From the NCBI GenBank assembly GCA_022566265.1, contig JADFJG010000007.1:22789-57806 (forward strand): DNA of 35,018 nt, in the 5' to 3' direction. Of the stretch, positions 1 to 9,098 are shown piece after piece (position 1 is the stretch's first letter; each line of letters begins with the position of its first letter). The position numbers and the translations under genes are program-made. Source of the stretch: Pseudomonadota bacterium (GTDB lineage Bacteria; Pseudomonadota; Alphaproteobacteria; SMXQ01). The notes beneath the pieces were generated by a model. That model had not been told where the DNA came from and did not search any database. It worked only from the letters and a program-made list of their open reading frames with translations.

Positions 1-908
1 TGGCGGCCGATCACGCGGCGGGGCGTGGCGCCCATGAGGACGGCGGCGGTGCAGAAGTCCTCTTCGCGGAGCGCGAAGAGCTTCGAGCGCACGGCCCGCG
101 CCAGGCCCGTCCAATCCAATAGGCCGAGGATGATGGTGATGCCGAAATAGATCAGGATGGGGCTCCAGGTCACCGGCAGGGCGGCCGACAATGCCATCCA
201 CAAGGGCAACTCGGGAAACGAGCGCAGGACCTCGATCAGCCGTTGCACGACGCTGTCGACCCAGCCCCCGTAATAACCGGCGAGCCCGCCGAAAAACAGG
301 GCGAGGGTGAAGCTGATGGTGATGCCGACAATGCCGACGGTCAGCGAGATTCGCGCGCCATATATGATGCGCGAGAGCATATCCCGCCCCAGCCGGTCGG
401 TGCCGAGCCAGAAAAAGGTGCCGCCCTCGGCCGGACAGACCAGGTGGAACCGCCCCTCGATCCAGCCCCAGAATTTGTAACCGTCACCGAGACAGAAGAA
501 CCGCAGGCGTTGGATCTGTTCGGGATTCTCCCTGTGTTCCCGCTGCAGGGTCTCGAGATCGAGCCGGACGGTCGTGCCGTGGACGAAGGGACCGATGAAT
601 CGGCCCTCATGGAACAGATGAACCGCTTGCGGCGGCGCGTAGATGAAGGCGGAGTGCCGGCTGTGCAGGTTGTAGGGCGCGAGGAATTCGCTGATCAGGA
701 TGGAGCCGTACATGACCGCCAGCACGACGCCCGATATCACCGCCAGGCGGTGGCGCTTGAGCTTCCACCACATCAACCGCCATTGCGACGCCAGGTAATA
801 GCGTTCCTGCTCGGGCGTGACCGTCTCCGCTATTTCCGGGTTGAACGGGGCCTCGGAGACGAAATGCTCGAGGGGACCGGCCGGTTCTTGGTCGCCGCTA
901 GAGCTCAT
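1..908 (-). CDS. ABC transporter permease, OppC/DppC type (partial, runs off left edge)
   Basis: Inner-membrane permease subunit of a peptide/oligosaccharide-type ABC importer. The frame is open from the ATG at 908 to the window edge, so the C-terminus is missing. A cytoplasmic N-terminus (MSSSGDQEPAG...) leads to a first membrane segment near residues 55-75. A long extracytoplasmic stretch follows, then the family signature LGTDRLGRDMLSRIIYGAR and further membrane segments (SLTVGIVGITISF...). The long loop between the first helix and the LGTD motif is larger than in E. coli DppC and is, from memory, typical of alphaproteobacterial and Thermotoga-type oligosaccharide/peptide permeases. The ATG overlaps the stop of the preceding permease gene in an ATGA, so the two are probably translationally coupled. 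Substrate unknown; no binding-protein gene is visible in the window. Confidence 0.88.
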   Translation of the reverse strand, partial: MSSSGDQEPAGPLEHFVSEAPFNPEIAETVTPEQERYYLASQWRLMWWKLKRHRLAVISGVVLAVMYGSILISEFLAPYNLHSRHSAFIYAPPQAVHLFHEGRFIGPFVHGTTVRLDLETLQREHRENPEQIQRLRFFCLGDGYKFWGWIEGRFHLVCPAEGGTFFWLGTDRLGRDMLSRIIYGARISLTVGIVGITISFTLALFFGGLAGYYGGWVDSVVQRLIEVLRSFPELPLWMALSAALPVTWSPILIYFGITIILGLLDWTGLARAVRSKLFALREEDFCTAAVLMGATPRRVIGR

Positions 909-1900
909 CGCGAACGGCCTCCGTGCAGCCGGATGCGTGGATCGAGCGCGGCCAGCGCGATATCGGAGATGAACACCCCGATCACCGTGAGGACCGCCAG
1001 GCACATCAACAGGAATCCGGCGAGGTACATGTCCTGGCTTTGCAGCGCCCGCAGCAGCAGCGGGCCGGTCGTCGGCAGCGACAGCACCACGGCGACGATG
1101 GTGGCGCCGGAGATGACCTGGGGCAGCAGATTGCCGATGTCCGAGATGAAGGGGTTGAGCGCCATGCGCAAGGGATATTTGAGCGCCCTCATGGGCGGCA
1201 GCCCCTTGGCCCGGGCGGTGACGACGTAAGGCTTCTCGAGCTCGTCCAACAGGTTGGCGCGCAGCCGGCGAATCATCCCGGCGGTGCCCGAGGTGCCGAT
1301 GACGACGACGGGAATCCACAGATGTTCCAGGATCGAAAGGAATTTGCCCCAGCTCCAGGGGGCGTCGATGTAGCTGGGGTCCATCAATCCGCCGATCGAG
1401 GTGCCGAAGGTGACGTTGGCGAAATAGAGGAATATCAGCGCCAGCAGGAAGTTCGGCGTCGCCAGCCCGAGAAAGCCGATGAAGGTAAGGGTATGATCGG
1501 TGACGCTGTATTGATGGGTGGCGGAATAGACGCCGATGGGGAAAGCCACCAGATAGGTGAAGATGATGGTGCCGATGGCGACGATCATCGACAGGAACAG
1601 CCTGTCGCCGACGACCTCCGTGACCGGGAGGTTGTACTCGAAGGCGAAGCCGAAATCCCCCTGGGCCATACCGGCGACCCACATCAGGTACTGCTCGACC
1701 AGCGATTTGTCGAAGCCGTACTGCTGGCGCAGGAACTCGATTTTTTCCTGGTTGACGGTTTCGCCCTGACTCCGCAACTCGTTGACCAGCGTCGTCAGAT
1801 AGTCGCCCGGCGGCAGTTGGATGATGACGAATATGAGGACGCTGATGGCCAGCAGCGTCGGCACCATGATGAACAAGCGGTGGATCAGATATGCGAACAT
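905..1900 (-). CDS. ABC transporter permease, OppB/DppB type
   Basis: Second inner-membrane subunit of the importer, 331 residues, the usual length for the family. It starts MFAYLIHRLFIMVPTLL, the classic OppB/DppB N-terminal helix, followed by the PPGDYL loop. Five further hydrophobic segments follow, and the ATPase-contact (EAA-like) loop is ARAKGLPPMRALKYPLRMAL near residues 230-250. The ATG at 1900 lies 34 bases after the stop of the ATPase gene, and the stop overlaps the next permease's start. The order ATPase, permease B, permease C is therefore one operon read leftwards. The family imports peptides, nickel, or oligosaccharides; the sequence does not decide which. Confidence 0.92.
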   Translation of the reverse strand: MFAYLIHRLFIMVPTLLAISVLIFVIIQLPPGDYLTTLVNELRSQGETVNQEKIEFLRQQYGFDKSLVEQYLMWVAGMAQGDFGFAFEYNLPVTEVVGDRLFLSMIVAIGTIIFTYLVAFPIGVYSATHQYSVTDHTLTFIGFLGLATPNFLLALIFLYFANVTFGTSIGGLMDPSYIDAPWSWGKFLSILEHLWIPVVVIGTSGTAGMIRRLRANLLDELEKPYVVTARAKGLPPMRALKYPLRMALNPFISDIGNLLPQVISGATIVAVVLSLPTTGPLLLRALQSQDMYLAGFLLMCLAVLTVIGVFISDIALAALDPRIRLHGGRSR

Positions 1901-1934
1901 GATGATGTCACCCGCCTTGTTAGCTCAACCATAA

Positions 1935-3875
1935 TTACTTCGCCCCCCGCCCGAGGCCGGTGTCGTCCGTTGCCCTGACGAAATGATCCTCGCCAAGCGC
2001 GATGAGCCTCGGTCGGGCATCGGCCGAGACGGTGAAAGGCGGCGGCCACCAGGCCGGATCCGAGGCCTTTTCCTCCATCAGTCCGTCGAAATCGAGCCGC
2101 TGCGCCGGATCGGGCTCCGGGATAGCCGCCAGCAGCGCCTTGGTGTAAGGGTGGACGGGATCGCGGAACAGCACTTCGCACGGCGCCACCTCGACGATCT
2201 TGCCGGCGCACATCACCATGATCCTGTCGGCGATATAGTTCACCACCGCGAGGTTGTGCGAGATGAACAGATAGGTGACTTCGAGCTCCTCCTTCAAATC
2301 CTTCAGCAGGTTGAGGATCTGGGCCTGGATCGAGACATCCAGCGCCGAGACCGGCTCGTCGCAGATCAGCAGCTCGGGCTTGAGCGCCAGCGCCCGCGCA
2401 ATCCCGATGCGCTGGCGTTGACCGCCGGAGAAACTGTGGGGGTAGCGGTTGAACGCCCAGATATCCAGGCCCACCAGTTTCAGAAGCTCCTTCACCATCT
2501 CGGTCCTGAGCGCGCTATCGCCGATGCCATGGATGAGCAACGGTTCATTGACGATGTCGAAGACGGTCATCCTGGGATTGAGCGACCCGAAAGGGTCCTG
2601 GAAGATGAACTGGATCTTGCGCCTGAACGGTCTCAGCTCCGCCTCGCTAAGGCCGATCACATCGACCAGCCGCCCGGCGTCGTGGTATGTGAGCTCGCCT
2701 TCATCCGGCGTCACCGCCCGCACCAGACATTTGCCCAGCGTCGTCTTGCCGCAGCCGCTTTCGCCCACCAGGCCGAGACACTCGCCACGCCGGATCTCGA
2801 AGTCGACGTCATCGATGGCGGTCACCAGCCCGCCGCCGCCACCGCCGAAATACATGTCCTTGCGAATCTTGAACCTCTTGGTCAGGCCGCGCGCGGTGAC
2901 CAGGGCGCCCGCCGCGCCGGCACCGGAGCGGCGTTCACCGGAGGCCAACAGGTGGGCCGAGCGGAACTTGATCTCGCGGATCGGCGTCAACCGTTCGTCC
3001 GGCCCCAGGCCGAAACGCGGCACCGCCCTCAACAGTGCCCGGAGGTAAGGGTGGCCGGGGCTGTTGAAGATGTCCTCCAGCGTGCCGCTCTCCATGACGC
3101 TGCCCCGGTACAAAACCACGACCTCCTCGGCGACGTTGGCGACCACGCCGAGGTCATGGGTGATCATCAAGACCGCCATGCCGAGCTCGGACTGCAGGTC
3201 ACGGATCAGTTTCAGGATTTGGGCCTGGATGGTGACGTCAAGCGCCGTGGTCGGTTCGTCGGCGATCAACAATGCCGGGCGGCAGACCAGAGCCATGGCG
3301 ATCATCGCCCGCTGGCGCAGCCCGCCCGATAGCTCAAAGGGGTAGGTGCGCATCGCCGTCGTGGCGTCGGGGAACCCGACAAGGCCGAGGGTCTCGGCGC
3401 AGAGCCCCCGGCCGTCCTTCCGGCTGATATCGCTGTGCAGGTGCAGGGCCTCGCGGATCTGGTCGCCGATGGTGTGCAGCGGCGACAGCGATGTCATCGG
3501 CTCCTGGAAAATGATCGAGATCCGCCGGCCCCGGATCGCCCGCATTGCGTTGCTTTCCGGCGCCAATGCGGCGATGTCGACGGTGCCCGACGGCGCCCGG
3601 CCGCCGTCCACCGCCGCCGTCTCCTTGGCCGGCCGGGGATCGGTGAACAGGATCTCGCCGCCGGTGATGGCGCCGTTCCTCGGCAGGATGCCCATGATCG
3701 CCTGAGAGATGACGGTCTTGCCGGAACCGGACTCACCGACCAGCGCCACCGTCGATCCTTGACGAACCCTGAAACTGGCGCCATCGACCGCCTTGATTTC
3801 ACCGCCGGGGACCTTGAAGGCGATCTTGAGATCGTTGACCTTAAGGATTTCGGTCATCGGAAGGATTTCGGTCAT
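1935..3875 (-). CDS. ABC transporter double ATPase (OppD-OppF fusion type)
   Basis: Cytoplasmic ATPase that powers the importer; 646 residues containing two complete nucleotide-binding domains. Domain 1 has Walker A GESGSGKT (about 47-54), signature LSGGLRQR and Walker [13 protein letters not shown]. Domain 2 has [16 protein letters not shown] and [12 protein letters not shown]. Each domain carries the OppD/F C-terminal extension ([18 protein letters not shown]). A glycine run (FGGGGGGL) sits between the domains. Such fusions (GsiA/YejF type) are common in alphaproteobacteria. The start is ambiguous: an 18-base tandem duplication gives MTEILP followed by MTEILK, so ATGs at 3875 and 3857 are both possible, and neither has a strong Shine-Dalgarno sequence. 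Confidence 0.93.
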   Translation of the reverse strand: MTEILPMTEILKVNDLKIAFKVPGGEIKAVDGASFRVRQGSTVALVGESGSGKTVISQAIMGILPRNGAITGGEILFTDPRPAKETAAVDGGRAPSGTVDIAALAPESNAMRAIRGRRISIIFQEPMTSLSPLHTIGDQIREALHLHSDISRKDGRGLCAETLGLVGFPDATTAMRTYPFELSGGLRQRAMIAMALVCRPALLIADEPTTALDVTIQAQILKLIRDLQSELGMAVLMITHDLGVVANVAEEVVVLYRGSVMESGTLEDIFNSPGHPYLRALLRAVPRFGLGPDERLTPIREIKFRSAHLLASGERRSGAGAAGALVTARGLTKRFKIRKDMYFGGGGGGLVTAIDDVDFEIRRGECLGLVGESGCGKTTLGKCLVRAVTPDEGELTYHDAGRLVDVIGLSEAELRPFRRKIQFIFQDPFGSLNPRMTVFDIVNEPLLIHGIGDSALRTEMVKELLKLVGLDIWAFNRYPHSFSGGQRQRIGIARALALKPELLICDEPVSALDVSIQAQILNLLKDLKEELEVTYLFISHNLAVVNYIADRIMVMCAGKIVEVAPCEVLFRDPVHPYTKALLAAIPEPDPAQRLDFDGLMEEKASDPAWWPPPFTVSADARPRLIALGEDHFVRATDDTGLGRGAK

Positions 3876-3876
3876 C
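3840..3876. repeat. 18-base tandem duplication over an ABC ATPase start codon
   Basis: The segment AAGGATTTCGGTCATCGG occurs twice in direct succession (3843-3860 and 3861-3878 on the plus strand). Read on the minus strand it duplicates the codons for MTEIL(P/K), producing two in-frame start codons. Likely a slippage event; effect on translation unknown. Confidence 0.8.
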
Positions 3877-4039
3877 GGCCGGACCCGGCCGTTCGGACGG
3901 TTTCGGCACTCAAGGCGAAGGCCGTCGACGCAAACAAATTCCTACAATCCATGGCCCTTGTTATTCATCGCTTCTTACGCCAATTCAATCTTTCGATCAA
4001 ACGCCCCGTGAACGGCGGGACCAGCGCCTCTGCCTTGAG
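3876..4039. other. Intergenic leader of the ABC importer operon
   Basis: This stretch between the probable small gene to the right and the ABC ATPase is relatively A/T-rich around 3935-4005, as expected for a promoter region. I could not place a convincing -35/-10 pair, hairpin or operator in it. Confidence 0.4.
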
Positions 4040-4266
4040 TCATTCGCTCATTTCGCTCGGGTAACCGGAAACATTTCCGCCCCGTAGCTTGAGCGCCTTC
4101 GTATCGCCGCACCAGCCGGGCGTTGCCAGGCGATGGAAGCCGGTGGCCGACGTCGACGCCTCCCTCTCGTCCCGGTTCTCGTCGGCGACGAAATCGAGGA
4201 AAAGCCGGCGCCATAGCTTATCGGTCAGGCGGGCCGTTGCTGGCCCGGCGCCCCGGCCTCGGCCAT
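4040..4266 (-). pseudogene. Small frameshifted gene at the end of the glycosyltransferase operon
   Basis: On the minus strand an ATG at 4266 lies two bases after the stop of the preceding gene and has a strong ribosome site (GGAGGAG, inside that gene's 3' end). It reads only MAEAGAPGQQRPA before a TGA. Just before that stop another frame is open and continues with protein-like sequence (RLTDKLWRRLFLDFVADENR ... GWCGDTKALKLRGGNVSG ... SEMSE) to a TGA at 4040. Joining the two needs a single-base frameshift around 4225-4235. The coupled start and coding-like composition suggest a gene of roughly 75 codons, either frameshifted or affected by a sequencing error. No family recognised. Confidence 0.35.
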
Positions 4267-4267
4267 C

Positions 4268-4834
4268 TCACTCCTCCGTCTCCCGTCTCCCGGTGTCGCC
4301 GACCGTGATGCCGAGAACGGCGAAGTTGCTGACGGTGGATTCGCTCAAGCGAACATGGTTGGCCTTGGCGGCGGCCGCGGCCTTGGCGGCGATGGCCGAA
4401 AACCCATCGATATCGGACCCGACATTAAGACACTCACCGGCGCCCTTGAGCTTGAGATTCATCCAGCCGTCGGTGTGGTTCCTCTTGGTCGAATAGTAGC
4501 TTAGCTTGATCGCGCGCACCTCTTCCCAGGCAAGGGTGACGCGGGACGCAATCTGCCCGCTGATGATCCTCGGGCCGGCGGCCGACACCACGGTCTCGGT
4601 CACGTCCACCACCGTCATTTGCCGGGCCCATGCGCGCAGGCCGTAGACGGTGAACATGGTGGCCAGGCCGCCGAAGACCAGGAACACACCGCCGAACGGC
4701 GACGCGAAAATGAGCGGCAGGGCGCACATCGCCAAACCGGCGCCGGCGCGAAAATAATCGCCCCTGAGCGACTCGACCGGATAGCGGTGGCGCTGGCCAA
4801 CGCCCTCGGTTTGGCCGTCGGACGCACGCCTCAT
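4268..4834 (-). CDS. Hypothetical small membrane protein
   Basis: 188 residues, family not recognised. After a polar N-terminus of about 30 residues there are two adjacent hydrophobic segments (GAGLAMCALPLIFASPFGG and VFLVFGGLATMFTVYGL, about 30-67). A soluble domain of about 120 residues follows, with alternating beta-like stretches (MTVVDVTETVVSAAGP, VTLAWEEVRAIKLSYYS). This layout resembles membrane proteins with a bacterial PH-like domain, but that is only an impression. The ATG at 4834 overlaps the stop of the upstream glycosyltransferase (ATGA), so it belongs to the glycosyltransferase operon and may help assemble or localise the pathway. Confidence 0.72.
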   Translation of the reverse strand: MRRASDGQTEGVGQRHRYPVESLRGDYFRAGAGLAMCALPLIFASPFGGVFLVFGGLATMFTVYGLRAWARQMTVVDVTETVVSAAGPRIISGQIASRVTLAWEEVRAIKLSYYSTKRNHTDGWMNLKLKGAGECLNVGSDIDGFSAIAAKAAAAAKANHVRLSESTVSNFAVLGITVGDTGRRETEE

Positions 4835-6027
4835 CGGCGGCGCCCGGTCTCGAGCCAGCCTTTGATGAGGCGTGCGCTTTTGGCCGCGCCGTCAAGATCG
4901 ATGCCGGCGGCGTCGGCCGGCGCGCCCGCGGCCGCGGCGTCGATCGCCCGGGCCAGCGCGTCGGGCGTGATCGCGTCCCCGGATAGGGCCCGGACCACGC
5001 CGCGCGCGGCCAGACATTCGGCGCGCAGGCTTTGCTCCGTCTGCCGGCCGTTGAGGTATGGCACCACGACCGCGCGGGCGCCGCTGGTGAGGATGTCCAT
5101 CACCGTATTATAACCGCATTGGGAAACCGAAACCGCCGCGCGTTGAAGCAATTCGGGGAAATCGCGGCGCGTGCGCTCGATCACCACGCCCGCCGGCGCC
5201 GCCGCCTCGAGCGCCCGAAAATCGCCGTCTTCGAAGTTAGGCCCGGTGATCAGCCGCCAAGTCCGGGACGAAAGCCTGGACAACCCGCGGGCCGCCAGCG
5301 CCGTCTCCAGCAGCCCCTTGGCGAAAGCGCCGCCGCCCCCCGATACCACGACCTCGCCGTCTCCTTCACCCTCCTCTTTCCTGGCCCCTTCTCCTTCCTT
5401 TTCCCCTTCCCTGGCCGCCCCGGCTTCGGCGCCGGTCACGTAGCCGGTGTATCGAAGCTTGCCTTCGAGGCGGGCGGCCGGCGGGAAACTGGCCTCGAAC
5501 GGGACCAGCGCCTTATCGCCGTGAACCATGATGAAATCGAAATAGGCCTCGGCGTCGTCGGCCATTTCCTCATAGCGCTCGGGCGTGCGCTTGGTGGGCA
5601 GGATATCGCGCACCGAGGACACCAGCCAGGGCCGTGGACGCATCGCCCGCGCCGCTTCCACGAGGGCGACGATGTCGTCGCGGATCTGGCTGCGCCCGAA
5701 GGGAAACATCTCGACGATCACCATGTCGGGCCGGCGCGCGACGACATGGGCGAGCAGTTGGGCGCGCCGCCGCCGGCGAAGCTCGGGCGTGGCCGGGGCG
5801 CCACTTTCATCGACCAGCCGGCTATAGCTGTCGTCGGGGCTCTTGACGGGCGGCAGCTGGAAGAAACCGGCGGCGCCGATATCGAGATCGGGCACCGCCG
5901 CGCCGCCGGAGATGATGTCGACCTCGATGCCGTCCCGCGCCACGGTGCGGGCGAGCACGGCGGTCCGCTTCAGATGGCCGATGCCGCGCAGATGCTGGAC
6001 GAAGAACAGGACGCGATGCGCGCTCAT
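4831..6027 (-). CDS. Glycosyltransferase, MurG-like GT-B fold (COG4671-like)
   Basis: 398 residues from the ATG at 6027. A longer open frame exists upstream, but its translation is arginine-rich shadow of the phosphatase gene, and the ATG at 6027 overlaps that gene's stop (ATGA). It begins MSAHRVLFFVQHLRGIGHLKRT, the Rossmann strand plus G-x-GHL-x-R loop of MurG/COG4671 enzymes. The C-terminal half has VSGGGGAFAKGLL and SVSQCGYNTVMDIL near residues 235-320, matching the nucleotide-sugar site of that group (SGGG, GGYNT-type). A low-complexity Glu/Gly/Lys linker (about 205-230) joins the lobes. It probably transfers a sugar from a nucleotide donor at the inner face of the membrane; donor and acceptor unknown. 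A related gene lies at the start of the same operon. Confidence 0.82.
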   Translation of the reverse strand: MSAHRVLFFVQHLRGIGHLKRTAVLARTVARDGIEVDIISGGAAVPDLDIGAAGFFQLPPVKSPDDSYSRLVDESGAPATPELRRRRRAQLLAHVVARRPDMVIVEMFPFGRSQIRDDIVALVEAARAMRPRPWLVSSVRDILPTKRTPERYEEMADDAEAYFDFIMVHGDKALVPFEASFPPAARLEGKLRYTGYVTGAEAGAAREGEKEGEGARKEEGEGDGEVVVSGGGGAFAKGLLETALAARGLSRLSSRTWRLITGPNFEDGDFRALEAAAPAGVVIERTRRDFPELLQRAAVSVSQCGYNTVMDILTSGARAVVVPYLNGRQTEQSLRAECLAARGVVRALSGDAITPDALARAIDAAAAGAPADAAGIDLDGAAKSARLIKGWLETGRRR

Positions 6028-6632
6028 GACGGCGCCATGGCGATGTTCAGCCGCTCCGTCGTGAGTCTGCCGCCGGCGTCGACGGCGAACAGATGCACCG
6101 ACGACCAGTCGATTTCGACCGGCCATTTGTCCTGCATGTCCCAGCCGGTGGCCAAGGCCAGGGCGGCGCGAACCACGCCTTTATGGGTCACCGCCACGGT
6201 CGGTTTCCCGGCCTTGGCGATGTCGGCGAGCCAGGGCTTGATGCGCTCCATCACCTGTCTCGGACTTTCGCCGCCCGGCGGGTGGAAGTCGATCCCCTGG
6301 GCATCCTTCTCGGCGAGTTCGGCGGGAAAATTCTTGCGCAGGTCCGCCAAGGTAAGCCCTTCCCACCGGTCCCAGTCCATTTCCCTGATGCGCGGCTCGA
6401 TCGCCACCGAGTTGGCGCCGAGCAACGCCGCCGTTTCCCGCGCCCGCGAAAGCGGGCTCGAGATCCAGACGAAATCCCTGAACTCCGCCGGCACTTTCCA
6501 ACTCCCGACCTCGGCCCGGCCGACCTCGCTCAGCGGAATGTCGGTCGAGCCCTGGATGCGCCCATCGGTGTTCCATTCGGTGGTGCCGTGGCGGATCAGG
6601 ACCAGCGGCGTGCCGTTGTTCCCGGCACTCAC
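6024..6632 (-). CDS. Histidine phosphatase (phosphoglycerate mutase superfamily)
   Basis: 202 residues starting at a GTG (6632) that overlaps the stop of the upstream glycosyltransferase (GTGA). Residues 10-20 read LVLIRHGTTEW, with the phosphorylated histidine of the RHG motif at about 15. SRARETAALL near 60-70 and VTHKGVVRA near 150-160 give the second arginine, the glutamate and the second catalytic histidine. The branch resembles CobC/GpmB-type small-molecule phosphatases rather than true phosphoglycerate mutases. Placed between glycosyltransferase genes, it may dephosphorylate a sugar phosphate or a lipid-linked intermediate; that is inference from location. Confidence 0.85.
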   Translation of the reverse strand: MSAGNNGTPLVLIRHGTTEWNTDGRIQGSTDIPLSEVGRAEVGSWKVPAEFRDFVWISSPLSRARETAALLGANSVAIEPRIREMDWDRWEGLTLADLRKNFPAELAEKDAQGIDFHPPGGESPRQVMERIKPWLADIAKAGKPTVAVTHKGVVRAALALATGWDMQDKWPVEIDWSSVHLFAVDAGGRLTTERLNIAMAPS

Positions 6633-7795
6633 GATCGCTGCCTTTGACAGGCGATGGCAAGCGCCGCGTTCAAGGTTTCGATGGCGCCGGAGATGTCGTG
6701 GTTCTCGCTGACGCCGGAGAGCGCGTTCTTAGCCATGGCCGCACGCCGGGCGGGATCATCCAACAGACCGCTTATCGCCGCGGCGAAGGCCGGGGCATCG
6801 CCCTCCGGCACCAAAAGACCCGTTTCGCCGTCGCGAACGATGTCGCCGACACCGTGACTGTTGCCGGCAACCACCGGCAGGCCGGCGGCCTGGGCCTCGA
6901 GTATCGCCATGCCGAACGACTCGCGCACCGCCGGCCAGACGAAGAGATCCGAGGCGCCGTCAAGCGACGCAAGCTCCTTAGCCCGGAGCAGCCCGGTAAA
7001 CCGCACCCGCTCGGCGTCCGCCCATGCGAACATCCCCTCGATTTCTTTTCGATTACGCCCATCGCCGACGACGATGAGCTGCCACGGACGATGCCTGAGC
7101 CGGGCCAATGCCTCCCCCAGCACCCCATAGGACGCGAGCTTGCCGCCGTCGCGCATCATGGCGACGGTGAGCAGCCAGGGCGCTTGCCTGTCGAGATGGT
7201 AGCGCGCGGCCAATCCATCGCGCAGGCTTCCGTTGGCCGCCCCGGTGACGCCGGCGGATCGGCGAAAGGCCTGAACGTCGAGGAACGGCTTGAGCGCTAT
7301 CATGCGATCGGCATCCGCGAGCAAGGGCAGGACGCCCGGCGCATCCGCCGAATTGAGGCCGATGATGGCGCCGGCCCGCTTTACCGCGCTAACGGTCGAG
7401 TGATACCCGTTCGCCCAAGGGCCCTCTGCTTGAGTCTGGGACACCGAGGCCTCGGCGAGAAGGTAGGGAATGGAAAGCGCATCGGAAACCACGGGCCCGA
7501 CCCAATCGGGCGCCTTGTGATAGGCGTGATAGGTGAACCAGGCCTCGGGCCGCGCCGCCGCCCCGGTGGCGCGGTAGCGCCGTATCAGCCGCCGGGCCAA
7601 CCCCTCGCCCAATGCCTGTAGACGCCGGATCCGCGCGCCATCGCCGCTGCCCTCCCAACTCCTGAAACGGCAGGCGAGGTCGACCTCATGTCCGCCACGG
7701 GCGAGCGCCGCCATAAAAAGCCGCGCCAGCTTCCTGTCGCCGGAAGGGACCGGATGGCTCGGCGGCTTCATGGGCGCGTAGAAGGCGACGCGCAC
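6629..7795 (-). CDS. Glycosyltransferase, GT4-like
   Basis: 388 residues from the GTG at 7795. The open frame extends to 8362, but the extra N-terminus is shadow of the neighbouring gene. The GTG gives (M)RVAFYAPMKPPSHPVPSGDRK, which matches the N-terminus I remember for this alphaproteobacterial group. An ATG at 7771 overlapping the upstream stop is the alternative start. Conserved GT4 features are WLLTVAMMRDGGK (donor-domain strand), LIVVGDGRNRKEIE and ESFGMAILEAQAAGLPVV, the E-x7-E motif region, near residues 295-315. It would add a sugar from a nucleotide-sugar donor to a growing glycan on the cytoplasmic side. Acceptor unknown. Confidence 0.85.
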   Translation of the reverse strand: MRVAFYAPMKPPSHPVPSGDRKLARLFMAALARGGHEVDLACRFRSWEGSGDGARIRRLQALGEGLARRLIRRYRATGAAARPEAWFTYHAYHKAPDWVGPVVSDALSIPYLLAEASVSQTQAEGPWANGYHSTVSAVKRAGAIIGLNSADAPGVLPLLADADRMIALKPFLDVQAFRRSAGVTGAANGSLRDGLAARYHLDRQAPWLLTVAMMRDGGKLASYGVLGEALARLRHRPWQLIVVGDGRNRKEIEGMFAWADAERVRFTGLLRAKELASLDGASDLFVWPAVRESFGMAILEAQAAGLPVVAGNSHGVGDIVRDGETGLLVPEGDAPAFAAAISGLLDDPARRAAMAKNALSGVSENHDISGAIETLNAALAIACQRQRS

Positions 7796-9081
7796 GGTGA
7801 TTTCGCTTGTTGTTGCGGGTGCCGGACGCCCTCGGCGAATTTGGCGGCAAGCCTCTCGATGCCGGCATCGAAGGAGAACCGCTCGCGCACCCGGGCCATG
7901 CCGGCGCCGGCGAGCCGGGCGCGCTGTTCGGTATCGGTGATCAACGTCGTCAGCGCCCCGGCAAGCGCCTTGGCATCGTCGGCGGTGACGAGCAGACCGG
8001 TTACACCGTCCTCGATCAGTTCGGGGATCGCCGAGAGCCGCGTGGCGATACAGGCGAGGCCCTGGCTTTGGGCCTCGAGCAGGACGTTCGGCAGGCCATC
8101 GCGGTCGCCGTTCCTGGCGATACGGCTGGCGAGGACGAACAGATCGGCGGCCCGGTACCGGGCGAGGACCGCCTGCTGGGGCTGGGGGCCAAGCCAGTCG
8201 ATACGCGAGGCGATGTTCAAACGCCGGGCCTGGCGCTTGAGCGACGGCAGGAGCGCGCCGCCGCCGATATGGAGGAGGCGCCAATGCAAGCTGGGGGCCA
8301 GTCGCGCCAGCGCTTCGATGAGGATATCCAGGCCCTTCTTCTCCACCGCCCGGCCGACGCAAAGCAGGACCACCGGATCGTTCGCATCGGTGCCGTCACG
8401 CCCGCCCGCCCCGTTGCCGGCGCCGCCCTCCCGGTCCGGCGCCGGGAAGCGGCTGAAATCGAGCCCGTGATAGAGATGTTCGACGCGATCCCCGTCGGGC
8501 GCATGGCTTGCCAGATGATCGCGGTTGTACGCGGTACATGTCACCAGCCAGGCGCAGTCCTCGATCTTTTCGCGTTTTTCCCACTCGGGCGTCGTCCAGA
8601 TGTCGACGGCATGGGCCGAACAACTCCAGGGAAGGCCGAGAATCCGTGCCGCATATCGGGCGGTCGAGGCGGGGGTATGAAGGAAATGGGCGTAGATGTG
8701 GGTGGTGCCGGCGGGCAGTTCGTGGCCGAGCACCAAGGCCTGGCCGAAGCGCCGGAACCGGTTGCGGGTGAAATCGCGTCTGAGATCGCCGAGCCAGATT
8801 CTAAGCGCCGCCGGGTAACGCGGGTGCCGGCGCATCCACCACCACGCTTTCAGCACGCGTCGGGGCTCGCGGTGGAGATATTCCGGCAGATAGAGGACGG
8901 CGGCCGAAATTTCATCGTGGATGGGGTGGGTGTCCTTCTCCGTCGGGTGACGCAGGGAGACGATCCCGATGTCGAACCCCCGCCTCTCCAGGGCGAGAAT
9001 CTCCTGGGCGATAAAGGTTTCGGACAATCGGGGATAACCCTTGACGACGAAAGCGATCTTGCCCGGCACACCCGTTTCCAC
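7768..9081 (-). CDS. Glycosyltransferase, GT4 family (WcaL/ExoL-like)
   Basis: 437 residues. The GTG start at 9081 has a good ribosome site (GAGGTGA six bases upstream). The N-terminal lobe begins KIAFVVKGYPRLSETFIAQEI, the SETFI motif of colanic-acid-type GT4 enzymes. THIYAHFLHTPAS and SCSAHAVDIW follow, with the histidine and the A-H-D pattern of the acceptor site. In the donor lobe are LLCVGRAVEKKGLDILIEAL and DGLPNVLLEAQSQGLACIAT, the E-x7-E motif near residues 345-365. An Asp/Gly-rich linker (about 230-245) separates the lobes. The stop overlaps the next glycosyltransferase. It is likely a polysaccharide or glycolipid synthesis enzyme. Confidence 0.9.
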   Translation of the reverse strand: METGVPGKIAFVVKGYPRLSETFIAQEILALERRGFDIGIVSLRHPTEKDTHPIHDEISAAVLYLPEYLHREPRRVLKAWWWMRRHPRYPAALRIWLGDLRRDFTRNRFRRFGQALVLGHELPAGTTHIYAHFLHTPASTARYAARILGLPWSCSAHAVDIWTTPEWEKREKIEDCAWLVTCTAYNRDHLASHAPDGDRVEHLYHGLDFSRFPAPDREGGAGNGAGGRDGTDANDPVVLLCVGRAVEKKGLDILIEALARLAPSLHWRLLHIGGGALLPSLKRQARRLNIASRIDWLGPQPQQAVLARYRAADLFVLASRIARNGDRDGLPNVLLEAQSQGLACIATRLSAIPELIEDGVTGLLVTADDAKALAGALTTLITDTEQRARLAGAGMARVRERFSFDAGIERLAAKFAEGVRHPQQQAKSPCASPSTRP

Positions 9082-9098
9082 ACTGTCACCTCGGGGAA

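Noticed and set aside
923-3332. Long plus-strand open frames opposite the ABC importer genes
   Set aside because: Low-complexity Arg/Asp/Gln-rich translations mirroring clear ABC permease and ATPase genes on the other strand.
7796-8362. N-terminal extension of the glycosyltransferase at 6629-7795
   Set aside because: The extra 189 residues are Pro/Arg-rich and lie inside another glycosyltransferase gene; the conserved start is the GTG at 7795.
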